Of a DNA stretch of 32,367 nucleotides, positions 1 through 8,851 are shown piece by piece. Under the pieces are notes generated by a model, which was not told where the DNA came from, did no database searches, and was given only the letters and a program-made list of their open reading frames with translations. The stretch spans positions 1 through 32,367 of the forward strand of contig CABZWX010000012.1 in NCBI GenBank assembly GCA_902529515.1, read 5' to 3'. This DNA is from an uncultured SAR116 cluster alpha proteobacterium (lineage in GTDB: Bacteria; Pseudomonadota; Alphaproteobacteria; Puniceispirillales; Marisalimonadaceae). A program made the position numbers and the translations under genes. Each line of letters begins with the position of its first letter. The first letter of the stretch is position 1.

Positions 1-507
1 GCAGTTTTTTTAAATATGATTTTTCTTTTCTACAAAAAATCAAATTTCATCAATGTTGTCTTATCAAATTTAATAATTCTTTCTTTTTTTGCTCTAATAG
101 CTATTTTACATTTACCTTATGGATTATACACAATCTTATATGCTGTGATTTTAGTTAGCACTATGGACATTTTTGCATATTTGGGAGGAAAATTATTTGG
201 TAAAAGAAAAATAATTCCTACTATAAGTAAGGGTAAAACGGTTGAAGGTACTATGATTGGGTTGGCTTTTACTATTTTTATTTCTTATTTTATTAAGGAT
301 TTAATGAACTTTAATGCTATATATTCTCTAATTTATGGTTTTTTTATAGGTGTTCTTGCTTTTTCTGGAGACCTTTTAGAATCCGCTTTTAAAAGAAAAA
401 TAGGTGTAAAGGATAGTGGAAAGTTAATCCCTGGACATGGAGGTTTAATGGATAGATTAGATGGATATTTTGTTGTAATACCTTTTGTATATATTTCTAT
501 TACTTGA
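1..507 (+). CDS. cdsA: Phosphatidate cytidylyltransferase, 3' part (5' end outside window)
   Basis: Makes CDP-diacylglycerol from phosphatidic acid and CTP, the precursor of all membrane phospholipids; an inner-membrane enzyme. The frame is open from base 1, so the gene begins upstream; about 168 codons are visible. Several hydrophobic segments are followed by the family signature near the C-terminus: SAFKRKIGVKDSGKLIPGHG and then GLMDRLD, containing the S-x-x-K-R...K-D...HGG-x-x-DR-x-D pattern of CDP-diglyceride synthetases. It is the first visible gene of the envelope operon; its TGA stop overlaps a possible TTG start of dxr (TTGA). The ATG at 16 is internal and is not the true start. Confidence 0.93.
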   Translation, partial: AVFLNMIFLFYKKSNFINVVLSNLIILSFFALIAILHLPYGLYTILYAVILVSTMDIFAYLGGKLFGKRKIIPTISKGKTVEGTMIGLAFTIFISYFIKDLMNFNAIYSLIYGFFIGVLAFSGDLLESAFKRKIGVKDSGKLIPGHGGLMDRLDGYFVVIPFVYISIT

Positions 508-518
508 AAACTGTAATA

Positions 519-1673
519 ATGGGTAAAAAAAAAAATATTATATTGTTAGGTGCAACTGGTTCTATTGGTGAATCTTCTTTGCGGTTGTTAAGAAAAAATA
601 AAGAAAGATTTAATCTAATTGGTGTCTCTGCTAATAACAACGCAGAATTATTAAGCAAAATAGTTAATGAATTTGATGTTCCTAATGTTGTATTATCTGA
701 TCCAAAAAATGCTAAATCATATATTGGTAAAAATGAATTATATGTAGGGCAGTCTAGTTTAATTGAATTAGCAAAGATAAATTGTGATATTGTAATTTCA
801 GGAATAATTGGAATGTCAGGATTGCATCCAGCATTTGCTGCAATCAGTGCTGGCAACAATCTTGCTATAGCTAACAAGGAAACACTAGTATCTGCTGGTA
901 AAATTTTTATGGAAAAAAGTCACGAGAAGAAAGTTAGAATCTTGCCAGTGGATTCTGAGCACAGTGCAATATTTCAATGTCTAGAAAAAAATAATATTGC
1001 TAATGTTGATTTTATTACACTTACTGCATCTGGAGGCCCTTTTCTAAATATGCCAATTGAAAATTTTAAAAATATTAAACCAAAAGATGCAATAAAACAT
1101 CCTGTTTGGAAAATGGGCGAAAAGATATCAGTTGATAGTGCTACTATGTTTAATAAAGCATTAGAAATTATTGAAGCCTCTGTGCTTTTTAATATTAAAA
1201 GTGATAAAATTGAAGTGACAGTTCATCCAGAACATATAATTCATGGTTTAGTTCATTATAAAGATGGTTCAATTATAGCAAATTTAGGTTTTCCTGATAT
1301 GATAACACCATTAAGCGTTGCTCTTAACTGGCCACAAAGAATAGATTTAAATCTAAAAAAATTATTATTAAACAATATTAGTAAACTTAATTTTTTTGAA
1401 CCTGATTTTAACAAATTCCCAGGATTAAAATTAGGTTGGGAAGTGCTTAAAAGTTCTGATTGTTCTCCAGTTGTTCTAAATGCTTCAAATGAAATTGCTG
1501 TTGACGCTTTCCTGAAAAACAAAGTTAAATTTACAGATATATATAATATTGTTTACGAAACTCTAAATGCTTTCAAGCCAAGCAATCCCAAAAATATCGA
1601 CGATATAATTGAAATAGATAATATAGCAAGAATGAATGCTTTAAATCTTATTAAAAGGAAATTTAAAAAATGA
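519..1673 (+). CDS. dxr: 1-deoxy-D-xylulose 5-phosphate reductoisomerase
   Basis: Second step of the non-mevalonate (MEP) isoprenoid pathway: converts DXP to 2-C-methyl-erythritol 4-phosphate with NADPH and a divalent metal, in the cytosol. From ATG 519 the protein has 384 residues, normal for the family. Visible are the NADPH-binding GATGSIG (11-17), ANKETLVSAG (118-127), the metal ligands in PVDSEHSAIFQ (Asp145, Glu147) and NKALEIIEA (Glu216, Glu219), plus KHPVWKMGEKISVDSATM. An in-frame TTG at 504 overlaps the cdsA stop and would add five residues; neither start has a clear ribosome binding site, and I prefer the ATG. Codons 3-6 form an 11-A run (525-535). The stop overlaps the rseP start by 4 bp, indicating coupling. 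Confidence 0.96.
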   Translation: MGKKKNIILLGATGSIGESSLRLLRKNKERFNLIGVSANNNAELLSKIVNEFDVPNVVLSDPKNAKSYIGKNELYVGQSSLIELAKINCDIVISGIIGMSGLHPAFAAISAGNNLAIANKETLVSAGKIFMEKSHEKKVRILPVDSEHSAIFQCLEKNNIANVDFITLTASGGPFLNMPIENFKNIKPKDAIKHPVWKMGEKISVDSATMFNKALEIIEASVLFNIKSDKIEVTVHPEHIIHGLVHYKDGSIIANLGFPDMITPLSVALNWPQRIDLNLKKLLLNNISKLNFFEPDFNKFPGLKLGWEVLKSSDCSPVVLNASNEIAVDAFLKNKVKFTDIYNIVYETLNAFKPSNPKNIDDIIEIDNIARMNALNLIKRKFKK

Positions 1674-2740
1674 TTGAGAGTGGTTTTTTTACATCATTGA
1701 TTGGTTTTTTTATTGTTTTAACACCATTGATATTTTTCCATGAACTTGGACATTATTTTGCTGCCAAAAAGTCTGGAGTAAGTGTAGAGTCTTTCTCAAT
1801 TGGTTTTGGACCTGAATTAATTGGTTATACTGACAAAAGTAATACCAGATGGAAATTTTCCTTAATACCATTAGGTGGTTACGTAAAAATGAAAGGCGAA
1901 CTTGTAAATCTTACAAAAAAAAATGATAAAAACTTTTTAGAAAAAGATACTTTTTTGCAAGCAAATTTGTTTTCAAGGTTTCTGATTGTTTTGTCTGGTC
2001 CTTTAGCTAATTTGATTTTAGGATTACTTTTAATTACTAGCCTTTATTATTTTAATGGTAGATATGTTTCTCCACCAATTATAAATGACGTATTAGAAAC
2101 TAAACCAGCCAAAATTAGTGGGATCATTTCTGGAGATAAAGTTATAAGTATAAATAATAAGAAAATCAAAAATTTTTATGACATTAAAAATATTGTTGAA
2201 AACAATCCTAAAAATAATCTTTTATTTGAGGTTTTGAGAAATGAAAATGTTTTTTATATAAATATTGTACCTGATGAATTTTATGAAAAAAATTCAAAAA
2301 GAGTATTAGGTAGGATTGGTGTCACAGCAGCCCCATCTGAATTAATTAAATTATCCATTTTACCAGCTTTAAAGTTTGGAGTTTTGGATTCTATAAATAT
2401 GACTCTTGAGTGGTTAAAAGGTTTAAATTCTCTATTATCTTTTGAAGTCGACAAAAAAGATGTATTAGGTCCTATTGGTATTGCAAAAATTTCTGGTTCA
2501 AGTTTAGATAAAGGTCTGGTGTCAATAATTTTTCTAATGGCAGTTTTGTCTATAAACTTAGGTTTGATAAATCTATTACCAATACCAGCTTTAGATGGAG
2601 GATATATTTTACTTTTTACTTATGAATTAATGTTTGGAAAGCCTTTATCAGGTTCAATACAATTATTTTTACTAAAATTTGGTTTTTTATTTTTAATTTC
2701 ATTAATGATATTAGTAACAGCTTTTGATTTAGGGTTATAA
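1670..2740 (+). CDS. rseP: RIP metalloprotease RseP (site-2 protease)
   Basis: Intramembrane zinc protease that cleaves transmembrane substrates such as anti-sigma factors and spent signal peptides in the inner membrane. The zinc motif HELGH lies in the first membrane segment (24-28), and the third ligand is in PALDGGYI (Asp309) near the C-terminus. A periplasmic PDZ-like domain lies in between, around residues 110-215 (ISGIISGDKVISINNKKI). At 356 residues it is shorter than E. coli RseP (450), consistent with a single PDZ domain. The start codon overlaps the dxr stop (ATGA). Its place between dxr and bamA is the conserved proteobacterial arrangement. No anti-sigma target is visible here. Confidence 0.94.
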   Translation: MIESGFFTSLIGFFIVLTPLIFFHELGHYFAAKKSGVSVESFSIGFGPELIGYTDKSNTRWKFSLIPLGGYVKMKGELVNLTKKNDKNFLEKDTFLQANLFSRFLIVLSGPLANLILGLLLITSLYYFNGRYVSPPIINDVLETKPAKISGIISGDKVISINNKKIKNFYDIKNIVENNPKNNLLFEVLRNENVFYINIVPDEFYEKNSKRVLGRIGVTAAPSELIKLSILPALKFGVLDSINMTLEWLKGLNSLLSFEVDKKDVLGPIGIAKISGSSLDKGLVSIIFLMAVLSINLGLINLLPIPALDGGYILLFTYELMFGKPLSGSIQLFLLKFGFLFLISLMILVTAFDLGL

Positions 2741-2784
2741 ATATAAATGCTATACATTAATGAAAAAGAATATAAAATATAAAG

Positions 2785-5058
2785 ATGTTTAATTTTTTAA
2801 AATTTTTTTCATTATTAAATAAATTTTTACTGATATTAATATTTTTATCGAAATTTTCTTTATCTTATGCTGATCAATTAAGAATTGAAAAAATAAAAAT
2901 TAATGGAACACAAAGAATATCGAAATCATTCATTCTAAATTTTCTTCCAGAATATCCAAATACAAATTTTAACAAAGAAGTATTAAATAATTTTACGAAA
3001 GACTTGTATAATTCAGGTTTGTTTAACAAAATTAGTTTAAAAGTTGATAACAAAACTTTACTAATCAATGTTGAAGAATATCCTATTATTAATGAAATTT
3101 CTTTCACAGGAAATGATTTATTAGAAGATGAAATACTTAGTAATTTAATTTCAATAAATTCAAGAGATATTTTTAATAAAAATAATTTAAGTGATTCAAT
3201 AAAAAAAATAAAAGTAGAATATCAAAAAATTGGTCGTTATTTAGCCCAAGTAAATATTAAGAAAATTGAAATAGGTGAAGGAAGAATTAATCTAAATTTT
3301 GTAATTAATGAAGGAGCCTTGCTCGTTGTTAGAAATATTAATTTTGTAGGCAATAAAAGTTTTTCTGATAGTGAATTGAAATCAAAAATATCAACAAAAG
3401 AAGATGCATGGTATAAAATTTTTGGATCTAATAAATTTATACCTGAACGTTTAGACTATGATAAAGAAAAACTAAGAGAGTTTTATAACCAAAGAGGTTA
3501 TGTCGATTTTACTGTCAAAGTGGCTAGAGGAGATCTTCTACCTAATTTTTCAGGTTTTAATATAAATTTTATTATTAGTGAAGGTCAAAGATATTCTATA
3601 GATAAAATTAATATTAATACTTCACTAATTGACGATAACAAAAATTTATTAAAAGAATTGTATTTACAAAAAGGTGATTTTTTTGACTCACGAGCTTTAG
3701 ATGAGTCTACCAAATATTTGATTAAACATTTCGAAACCACAGGTTTCAGTTTTGTAAAGGTTGTTCCTTTTTTGAAAAAGCGTAAAAATTTAATTGATAT
3801 AACTTATAATATTAGTGAAGGCAGAAAAAAATTTATAAATAAAATAATAATACTTGGTAACACTAGAACTAATGATAGTGTAATTAGAAGAGAATTATCT
3901 TTTTTAGAAGGTGATCCTTTTAATAAATCTAAACTTGATTTATCTATTAATTCTCTAAAAAGACTAGGTTTTTTTGAAACAGTAAATTATGAATTAAAAG
4001 ATAATAATGTTGCTCAATCCATTGATGTAATAATTCAAGTTAAAGAAACTAATACTGGTTCTGCATCATTTGGTGTTGGATATTCTTCATTAAATAACAC
4101 AATGTTTACCCTGGGTTTGAAAGAAAGAAATTTTCTTGGTGAAGGGAAAAATATACGCTTTGAAGCAAATTTATCTGATCAAAAATCTACCTACAACATA
4201 GGTGTGACTGAACCTTATTTTCTCGATAGACATCTTTCTTTATTTGGAAGTATATATGATCAAGAAAGTGAGAATTCTAAAGGGGATGTCAAAAACAATA
4301 AAACAGGATTTAATTTTGGTTTGGGTTTTAAGCTGAATGACTTGTCTAATACAGTTAAGTATAATTTTTCAACCTCTGAAACAACTACTACTAGCAATTC
4401 CACGGCTGCGTCTGAAACTGGAGAGGAGGGTAAAGAAATCTCTTCTTCTTCAATGACTTATAGTTTATCACAAGATACAAGAGATAGTTATTTTAATCCA
4501 TCATCTGGTTATATGTGGATATTTGATAATACTTTAGCAGGAATAGGTGGTAATACAAAATTTTATAAATCTGTCTTTAATATAAAAGCATTCTATCCAA
4601 TTAGTTATGGTGATTATGTACTAGGATTAAAAAGTGGATTTGGATTCATTTCGTCTATTGATGATAAAATTACATCATCAAATCGATTTCTTTTGGGTGG
4701 AAAAACTTTAAGAGGCTTTGATAACGCAGGAGTGGGACCAAGAGATACAGGAAATAATGAAGCAGTAGGAGGGAATAATTTTTATAATTTATCATTTGAA
4801 TTGAAATCTGACGAATTTATGCCTGATGATACTGGTTTAGAATGGTTTGTTTTTTCTGATATTGGTTCATTGTGGGGAACTGACTATAAATCAGGCGTTA
4901 GAGGTTACGACGACAACAAACCGAGAGTTACAAATGGCTTTGGTTTGTCAATGAACACACCTGTAGGACCATTACAAATGGTTTGGGGATTCCCTGTACA
5001 AAGTGAAACTTATGATATTGAAGAAAACTTTCAATTTTCTATAGGTACAAGTTTTTAA
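2785..5058 (+). CDS. bamA: Outer membrane protein assembly factor BamA
   Basis: Core of the BAM complex, inserting beta-barrel proteins into the outer membrane. The N-terminus has a hydrophobic signal sequence with probable cleavage after SLSYA (residues about 26-30). POTRA repeats fill roughly 32-415 and the 16-stranded barrel about 420-757, beginning near TGSASFGVGYSSLNN. The conserved RGF of loop 6 is present (TLRGFDNAGVGPRD, Arg643-Phe645), and the protein ends in Phe, the usual outer-membrane protein C-terminal signal. At 757 residues it is slightly shorter than E. coli BamA (810), mostly through a shorter barrel section. A 44-bp AT-rich gap precedes it, without an obvious Shine-Dalgarno sequence. 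An acid/serine/threonine-rich stretch around 530-550 is probably an extracellular loop. Confidence 0.95.
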   Translation: MFNFLKFFSLLNKFLLILIFLSKFSLSYADQLRIEKIKINGTQRISKSFILNFLPEYPNTNFNKEVLNNFTKDLYNSGLFNKISLKVDNKTLLINVEEYPIINEISFTGNDLLEDEILSNLISINSRDIFNKNNLSDSIKKIKVEYQKIGRYLAQVNIKKIEIGEGRINLNFVINEGALLVVRNINFVGNKSFSDSELKSKISTKEDAWYKIFGSNKFIPERLDYDKEKLREFYNQRGYVDFTVKVARGDLLPNFSGFNINFIISEGQRYSIDKININTSLIDDNKNLLKELYLQKGDFFDSRALDESTKYLIKHFETTGFSFVKVVPFLKKRKNLIDITYNISEGRKKFINKIIILGNTRTNDSVIRRELSFLEGDPFNKSKLDLSINSLKRLGFFETVNYELKDNNVAQSIDVIIQVKETNTGSASFGVGYSSLNNTMFTLGLKERNFLGEGKNIRFEANLSDQKSTYNIGVTEPYFLDRHLSLFGSIYDQESENSKGDVKNNKTGFNFGLGFKLNDLSNTVKYNFSTSETTTTSNSTAASETGEEGKEISSSSMTYSLSQDTRDSYFNPSSGYMWIFDNTLAGIGGNTKFYKSVFNIKAFYPISYGDYVLGLKSGFGFISSIDDKITSSNRFLLGGKTLRGFDNAGVGPRDTGNNEAVGGNNFYNLSFELKSDEFMPDDTGLEWFVFSDIGSLWGTDYKSGVRGYDDNKPRVTNGFGLSMNTPVGPLQMVWGFPVQSETYDIEENFQFSIGTSF

Positions 5059-5078
5059 AATATAAAATTGGACTCCAT

Positions 5079-5678
5079 ATGTTTTTTTTTGACTTTCTTA
5101 TTTTTTCAGCATTATCAGACAATTATAACGTTAAGTATATAAACAAAAATAAATATAAAAATAGAATTTTTAATATTCAGAATATTTCAAATCATGTTGT
5201 AAATGATAAAATTGGTATTATTGATTTTAGATATATTTTAAAAAGCTCAAACGCGATGAAGCTCCTAGGTAATAAATTTTTGACTTTAGAGAAAGAAATT
5301 AATGCAAAAATTAAACAAAAACAAATTTTTCTTAAACAAAAGGAAGAGATTTTAAAAAAAAATAAAGATAACCTGACAGAATCTGAATATAAAAAAAGAG
5401 TGAAATTATTTAAAAAAGAAGTCTTTAAAATTCAAAAAAAATATAAAGATGAGAGAGCCATATTGAATAAGTCTTTTCAAAAAATTCAAAAAGATATCAA
5501 AGATTTGTTAGCTCAAATTATTAAGGATGTTTCAGTAAGTAAAAATATTAATATTGTTTTGCTTAAAGAAAATGTTTTTTTATTTAATAATCAAAGCATT
5601 GATTTTACTAACGAGGTTCTTGAATTATTCAATAATAAGACAAAATCTATGAAAATCATAATTAATTCTCCTAAATAG
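5079..5678 (+). CDS. OmpH/Skp-like periplasmic chaperone
   Basis: Skp-type chaperones hold unfolded outer-membrane proteins in the periplasm. The assignment rests on position (directly after bamA, before lpxD) and architecture: a short conserved strand KIGIIDFRYILKSSNA, then a lysine/glutamate-rich helical stretch with coiled-coil character (about 75-155), then a C-terminal strand segment (INIVLLKENVFLF) typical of OmpH. The 199 residues fit the family. The N-terminus is odd: MFFFDFLIFSALSDN has a hydrophobic core but no basic n-region, so signal-peptide function is uncertain. Codons 2-4 are a run of nine T (5082-5090), where slippage or a sequencing error could change the frame. No ribosome binding site is evident. 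Confidence 0.72.
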   Translation: MFFFDFLIFSALSDNYNVKYINKNKYKNRIFNIQNISNHVVNDKIGIIDFRYILKSSNAMKLLGNKFLTLEKEINAKIKQKQIFLKQKEEILKKNKDNLTESEYKKRVKLFKKEVFKIQKKYKDERAILNKSFQKIQKDIKDLLAQIIKDVSVSKNINIVLLKENVFLFNNQSIDFTNEVLELFNNKTKSMKIIINSPK

Positions 5679-5690
5679 TTAGGAAATCAA

Positions 5691-6743
5691 ATGAACAAAG
5701 AATTTTTTAAAATCAATCATAAAATTAATATATTAGATATTTTAGATATCTTAGACTTATCTAAAGATGATATTTCTCTAAAAAGAGGCAACCATGTTGT
5801 ACACCCTGAAAAAATTTATATTGAAGATTTTGTTTCATTTGAAAATTTAAAAAAAAATAAATTATCTTTTTTTACTAATATAAAAAGTAATATTACAAAT
5901 GTATCTTCTGGAATTTGTATAGCTGAAAAGAAGAATTTTAAATTTTTAAGTAAGGATATTATTAAGATACCTTTTAGTAATCCTAAACTCGGATTTTCAA
6001 AAATTCTAAAAAAATACGTAACCTTAAATCAAAAACATAACAAAGAAAATAAAATTCATCCATCAGCAATAGTTCATAAAACTGCTAAGATTGGAAAGAA
6101 TGTCTTTATAGGAGCATATTCTATTATTTGTGAAGATGTTATTATTGAAGATAATACACATATTTCTGAACGAGTAACTATTTCTTCAAATTGTAAAGTA
6201 GGAAAAGAATGCTTTATTGGAAGTGGTGTTGTTATAGAATGTACAATTTTGAATCAAAAAGTAAATGTATCTCATAACACTGTTTTAGGTAAAATAGGAT
6301 TTGGTTTCATTCCAGAAAATACGAATACATTTTTAACTCCTCATGTAGGAAGCCTCATAATTGGCGAAGGCACTAGTGTTGGATCTGGTTGTACGATTGA
6401 TAGAGGGTTGATAGATAAAACTTTAATTGGTAAATATGTAATGATTGATAATCAAGTACATATCGGTCATAACTGTGTTATAGAAGATTTTTGTATTTTA
6501 GCTGGCCAAGTTGGTTTGTCTGGTTCAGTTGTTTTAGAAAAAAACGTTATCTTAGGTGGAGATGTAAGTGTAAAGGATAACATTAGGATTGGAGAGGGAT
6601 CTATTGTAGCTGGAGCTTCAAAAGTTTTTAATAGTTTTCCCAAGGATAGCAAAATAGGTGGTAGTCCAGCTCAAGATATTAACTCTTGGAAAAGACTTAT
6701 AGCTTCACAAAGATTAAGTAACAAAAAAAGAAAGAACAGCTGA
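5691..6743 (+). CDS. lpxD: UDP-3-O-acylglucosamine N-acyltransferase
   Basis: Third lipid A step: transfers an acyl chain from acyl-ACP to the 2-amino group of UDP-3-O-acyl-glucosamine. The N-terminal uridine-binding domain (about 1-115) is followed by a left-handed beta-helix of hexapeptide repeats starting near HPSAIVHKTAKIGKN. Diagnostic LpxD stretches are GKIGFGFIPE, SGCTIDRGLIDKT and IDNQVHIGHNCVI, the last holding the catalytic histidine (His257 or the neighbouring His260). At 350 residues it is normal length. A usable ribosome binding site (AGGAAA, 5681-5686) precedes the ATG. The C-terminal tail is basic (SNKKRKNS). One base separates it from fabZ. Confidence 0.95.
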   Translation: MNKEFFKINHKINILDILDILDLSKDDISLKRGNHVVHPEKIYIEDFVSFENLKKNKLSFFTNIKSNITNVSSGICIAEKKNFKFLSKDIIKIPFSNPKLGFSKILKKYVTLNQKHNKENKIHPSAIVHKTAKIGKNVFIGAYSIICEDVIIEDNTHISERVTISSNCKVGKECFIGSGVVIECTILNQKVNVSHNTVLGKIGFGFIPENTNTFLTPHVGSLIIGEGTSVGSGCTIDRGLIDKTLIGKYVMIDNQVHIGHNCVIEDFCILAGQVGLSGSVVLEKNVILGGDVSVKDNIRIGEGSIVAGASKVFNSFPKDSKIGGSPAQDINSWKRLIASQRLSNKKRKNS

Positions 6744-6744
6744 T

Positions 6745-7224
6745 ATGGTTCTAAAAGACGATAAAGGTGAAACAATTACGCTTTTACATAATGATATCAT
6801 TAAATTAATTCCTCATAGACACCCTTTTTTGTTAATTGATAAAGTAACAAATATAATAATTAACGAAAGTGTTACTGGCATAAAATCTGTATCATTTAAT
6901 GAGCCTTTCTTTCCTGGCCATTTTCCTGAGCGCCCAGTTATGCCTGGTGTTTTGATTTTAGAATCTATGGCCCAGACTGCTGCATGTTTAGTGTCTTATC
7001 AAGACAAATCATTATCTTCAAACAACCTTGTTTTTTTTACTGGTATAGAAAAAGCTAAATTTAGAAAAGCAGTTATTCCAGGGAATGAGTTAATTTTAAA
7101 AATAAATCTTATGTTAAACAAACGATCTTTATATAGATTTAACGGTGAAGCTTTTGTCCAAAATAAATTAGTGGCATCTTCAGAATTTTCAGCGATGGTT
7201 GTTAACGAGGAAAAAGCAAAATGA
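6745..7224 (+). CDS. fabZ: 3-hydroxyacyl-[acyl-carrier-protein] dehydratase FabZ
   Basis: Dehydrates 3-hydroxyacyl-ACP in fatty acid elongation and so competes with LpxA for hydroxyacyl-ACP, which is why it sits among the lpx genes. The hotdog-fold signature FFPGHFPERPVMPGVLILES carries the catalytic His59 and Glu73, followed by MAQTAA. An N-terminal IPHRHPFLLIDKV block (22-34) is also typical. The 159 residues match the family. It starts one base after the lpxD stop and its stop overlaps the lpxA start by 4 bp (ATGA), so translation is probably coupled. Confidence 0.96.
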   Translation: MVLKDDKGETITLLHNDIIKLIPHRHPFLLIDKVTNIIINESVTGIKSVSFNEPFFPGHFPERPVMPGVLILESMAQTAACLVSYQDKSLSSNNLVFFTGIEKAKFRKAVIPGNELILKINLMLNKRSLYRFNGEAFVQNKLVASSEFSAMVVNEEKAK

Positions 7225-8018
7225 GCAATATACATCCAACATCAATAATTCATGATGGATGTCAAATTGATCAAAATGTTTCTATAGGTGCCTATTCTAT
7301 AATTGGTCCAAATGTTAAAATTGGAAAAAATTCTAAAATTCACTCTCATGTTGTAATCGATGGTAATACCTCTATTGGATTAAATAATGAAATCTATCCT
7401 TTTTCTGTATTAGGCTCTAATCCTCAACATTTGAAATATCAAGGTGAAAAGACTCAACTTTTAATAGGTAATAATAATGTATTTAGAGAACACGTGACTG
7501 TACATCCAGGGACAAAAGTTGGTATTCAAAAAACAATTATAGGTAATAATGGGTTTTTTATGGTTGGATCACATGTAGCGCATGATTGTTTGGTAGGTAA
7601 TAATGTTGTATTTGTAAACAATGCAGTTATTGGAGGACATGTAGAAATTTCTGATTTTGTTTATTTAGGCGGTCAAAGTGCTGTTCATCAATATTGTAGA
7701 ATTGGAAAACATGCTATCATAGGGGCAGGAACTACCATTGATGGTGATGTTATACCTTATACATCAGTTATTGGAAGTAGAGGTTATCTAAGTGGATTAA
7801 ATTTAGTTGGTTTAAAGAGGAGATCTTTTAAAAAAGATGAGATCAAGACCTTAAGAAATGTTTACAGACTTCTATTTGCCCCTGAAGGAACATTTAATGA
7901 AAGACTTTTGGAGGTAAGTGAAGCCTATAATAAAAATGTATTAGTGAAAGAAATATTAAGTTTTTTAAAAGAAAATCTTAATCGTCCACTAGTCCACCCT
8001 AAAATGGGTAAGCACTAA
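7221..8018 (+). CDS. lpxA: Acyl-ACP--UDP-N-acetylglucosamine O-acyltransferase
   Basis: First committed step of lipid A synthesis: adds a 3-hydroxyacyl chain to UDP-GlcNAc. The sequence is a run of hexapeptide repeats from residue 4 (IHPTSIIHDGCQI) to about 190, with the LpxA blocks VLGSNPQHLKYQGE, FREHVTVHPGT and VGSHVAHDCLVGNN (His121 aligns with the catalytic histidine) and GGQSAVHQYCRIGKHAIIGAG, then an alpha-helical C-terminus (KKDEIKTLRNVYRLLF). The 265 residues match the E. coli enzyme (262). It overlaps the fabZ stop by 4 bp and its own stop shares one base with the lpxI ATG. Confidence 0.96.
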   Translation: MSNIHPTSIIHDGCQIDQNVSIGAYSIIGPNVKIGKNSKIHSHVVIDGNTSIGLNNEIYPFSVLGSNPQHLKYQGEKTQLLIGNNNVFREHVTVHPGTKVGIQKTIIGNNGFFMVGSHVAHDCLVGNNVVFVNNAVIGGHVEISDFVYLGGQSAVHQYCRIGKHAIIGAGTTIDGDVIPYTSVIGSRGYLSGLNLVGLKRRSFKKDEIKTLRNVYRLLFAPEGTFNERLLEVSEAYNKNVLVKEILSFLKENLNRPLVHPKMGKH

Positions 8019-8827
8019 TGAAAATAGCTATCATTGCGGGTCGTGGTGATTTTCCTATTCAAATTGCAAAAGAAAATCCAAATGCTTTTGTTTTGTGTGT
8101 TGAAGATCATTCATCTACAAGTACATTTAAAAATAATTCTGAAGTTATTTCTTTAAATGATCCATTAAGTTGGATTTCAGTATTGAAGAAAAATAAAATT
8201 ACTCATCTTGTATTGGCTGGTAAGATTAATAGAATTTCAAATGAAAAATTCCTTGATAATGAATTATCTCATGACCTAATAAAAAAAACATTTTCTCTCG
8301 GTGATAATTCTGCCTTAAATCTTATTGAAAAGTTTTTTAATGAAAATGGTTTTGAAATAATACCAGTTAAATCTATGCTTAAGAACTGTTTTTTTACAAA
8401 GGGTTTTTACAAAGAAGAGTTTTTTTCAAAAAAATTAAAAGATTTTGTAATTCAAAATGCTACATTTGGTATTAATTTCCTCAATAAAATGTCTGAATTT
8501 GATGTTGGTCAATCTGTAGTTGTAAGTAACTCAATAGTATATGCCATAGAAGCATTGGAAGGTACTGATGAAATGATATTTAGAGCAGGGGAATTATATA
8601 ATAACTACTTTCAAAACAGTATTTTTGGGCCAGTTTTAATTAAAATTCCTAAATTAAATCAAAATTTTAATATGGATTTGCCAGTTATAGGTTTAGAAAC
8701 AATAAAAAAATGTAATGAATTAGGCTTTAGTTCAATCGTGTTATCTTCAAAGGGTACTTTGATAACAGAAATCGAAATTGTTAAAAATTATTTAAAAAAG
8801 AACAAGTTTTGCATTTATTCAATTTAA
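8018..8827 (+). CDS. lpxI: UDP-2,3-diacylglucosamine pyrophosphatase LpxI
   Basis: Hydrolyses UDP-2,3-diacylglucosamine to lipid X. LpxI (the former DUF1009 family) replaces LpxH in alphaproteobacteria. The start MKIAIIAGRGDFPIQIAKE and the blocks HLVLAGKINRIS, GDNSALNLIEKFF and ALEGTDEMIFRAGEL are typical of the family, as is the 269-residue length. The ATG overlaps the lpxA stop by one base. The next gene, lpxB, uses its product. No membrane segment is seen; it should act in the cytosol or at the membrane face. Confidence 0.92.
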   Translation: MKIAIIAGRGDFPIQIAKENPNAFVLCVEDHSSTSTFKNNSEVISLNDPLSWISVLKKNKITHLVLAGKINRISNEKFLDNELSHDLIKKTFSLGDNSALNLIEKFFNENGFEIIPVKSMLKNCFFTKGFYKEEFFSKKLKDFVIQNATFGINFLNKMSEFDVGQSVVVSNSIVYAIEALEGTDEMIFRAGELYNNYFQNSIFGPVLIKIPKLNQNFNMDLPVIGLETIKKCNELGFSSIVLSSKGTLITEIEIVKNYLKKNKFCIYSI

Positions 8828-8851
8828 AATTTTAATTTTGATAATAAAATT

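Noticed and set aside
1462-1476. A second perfect GTTC-N7-GTTC inside dxr
   Set aside because: It lies deep in coding sequence (codons for C-S-P-V-V-L) far from any start, on an envelope gene; the match is explained by the conserved protein sequence and chance.
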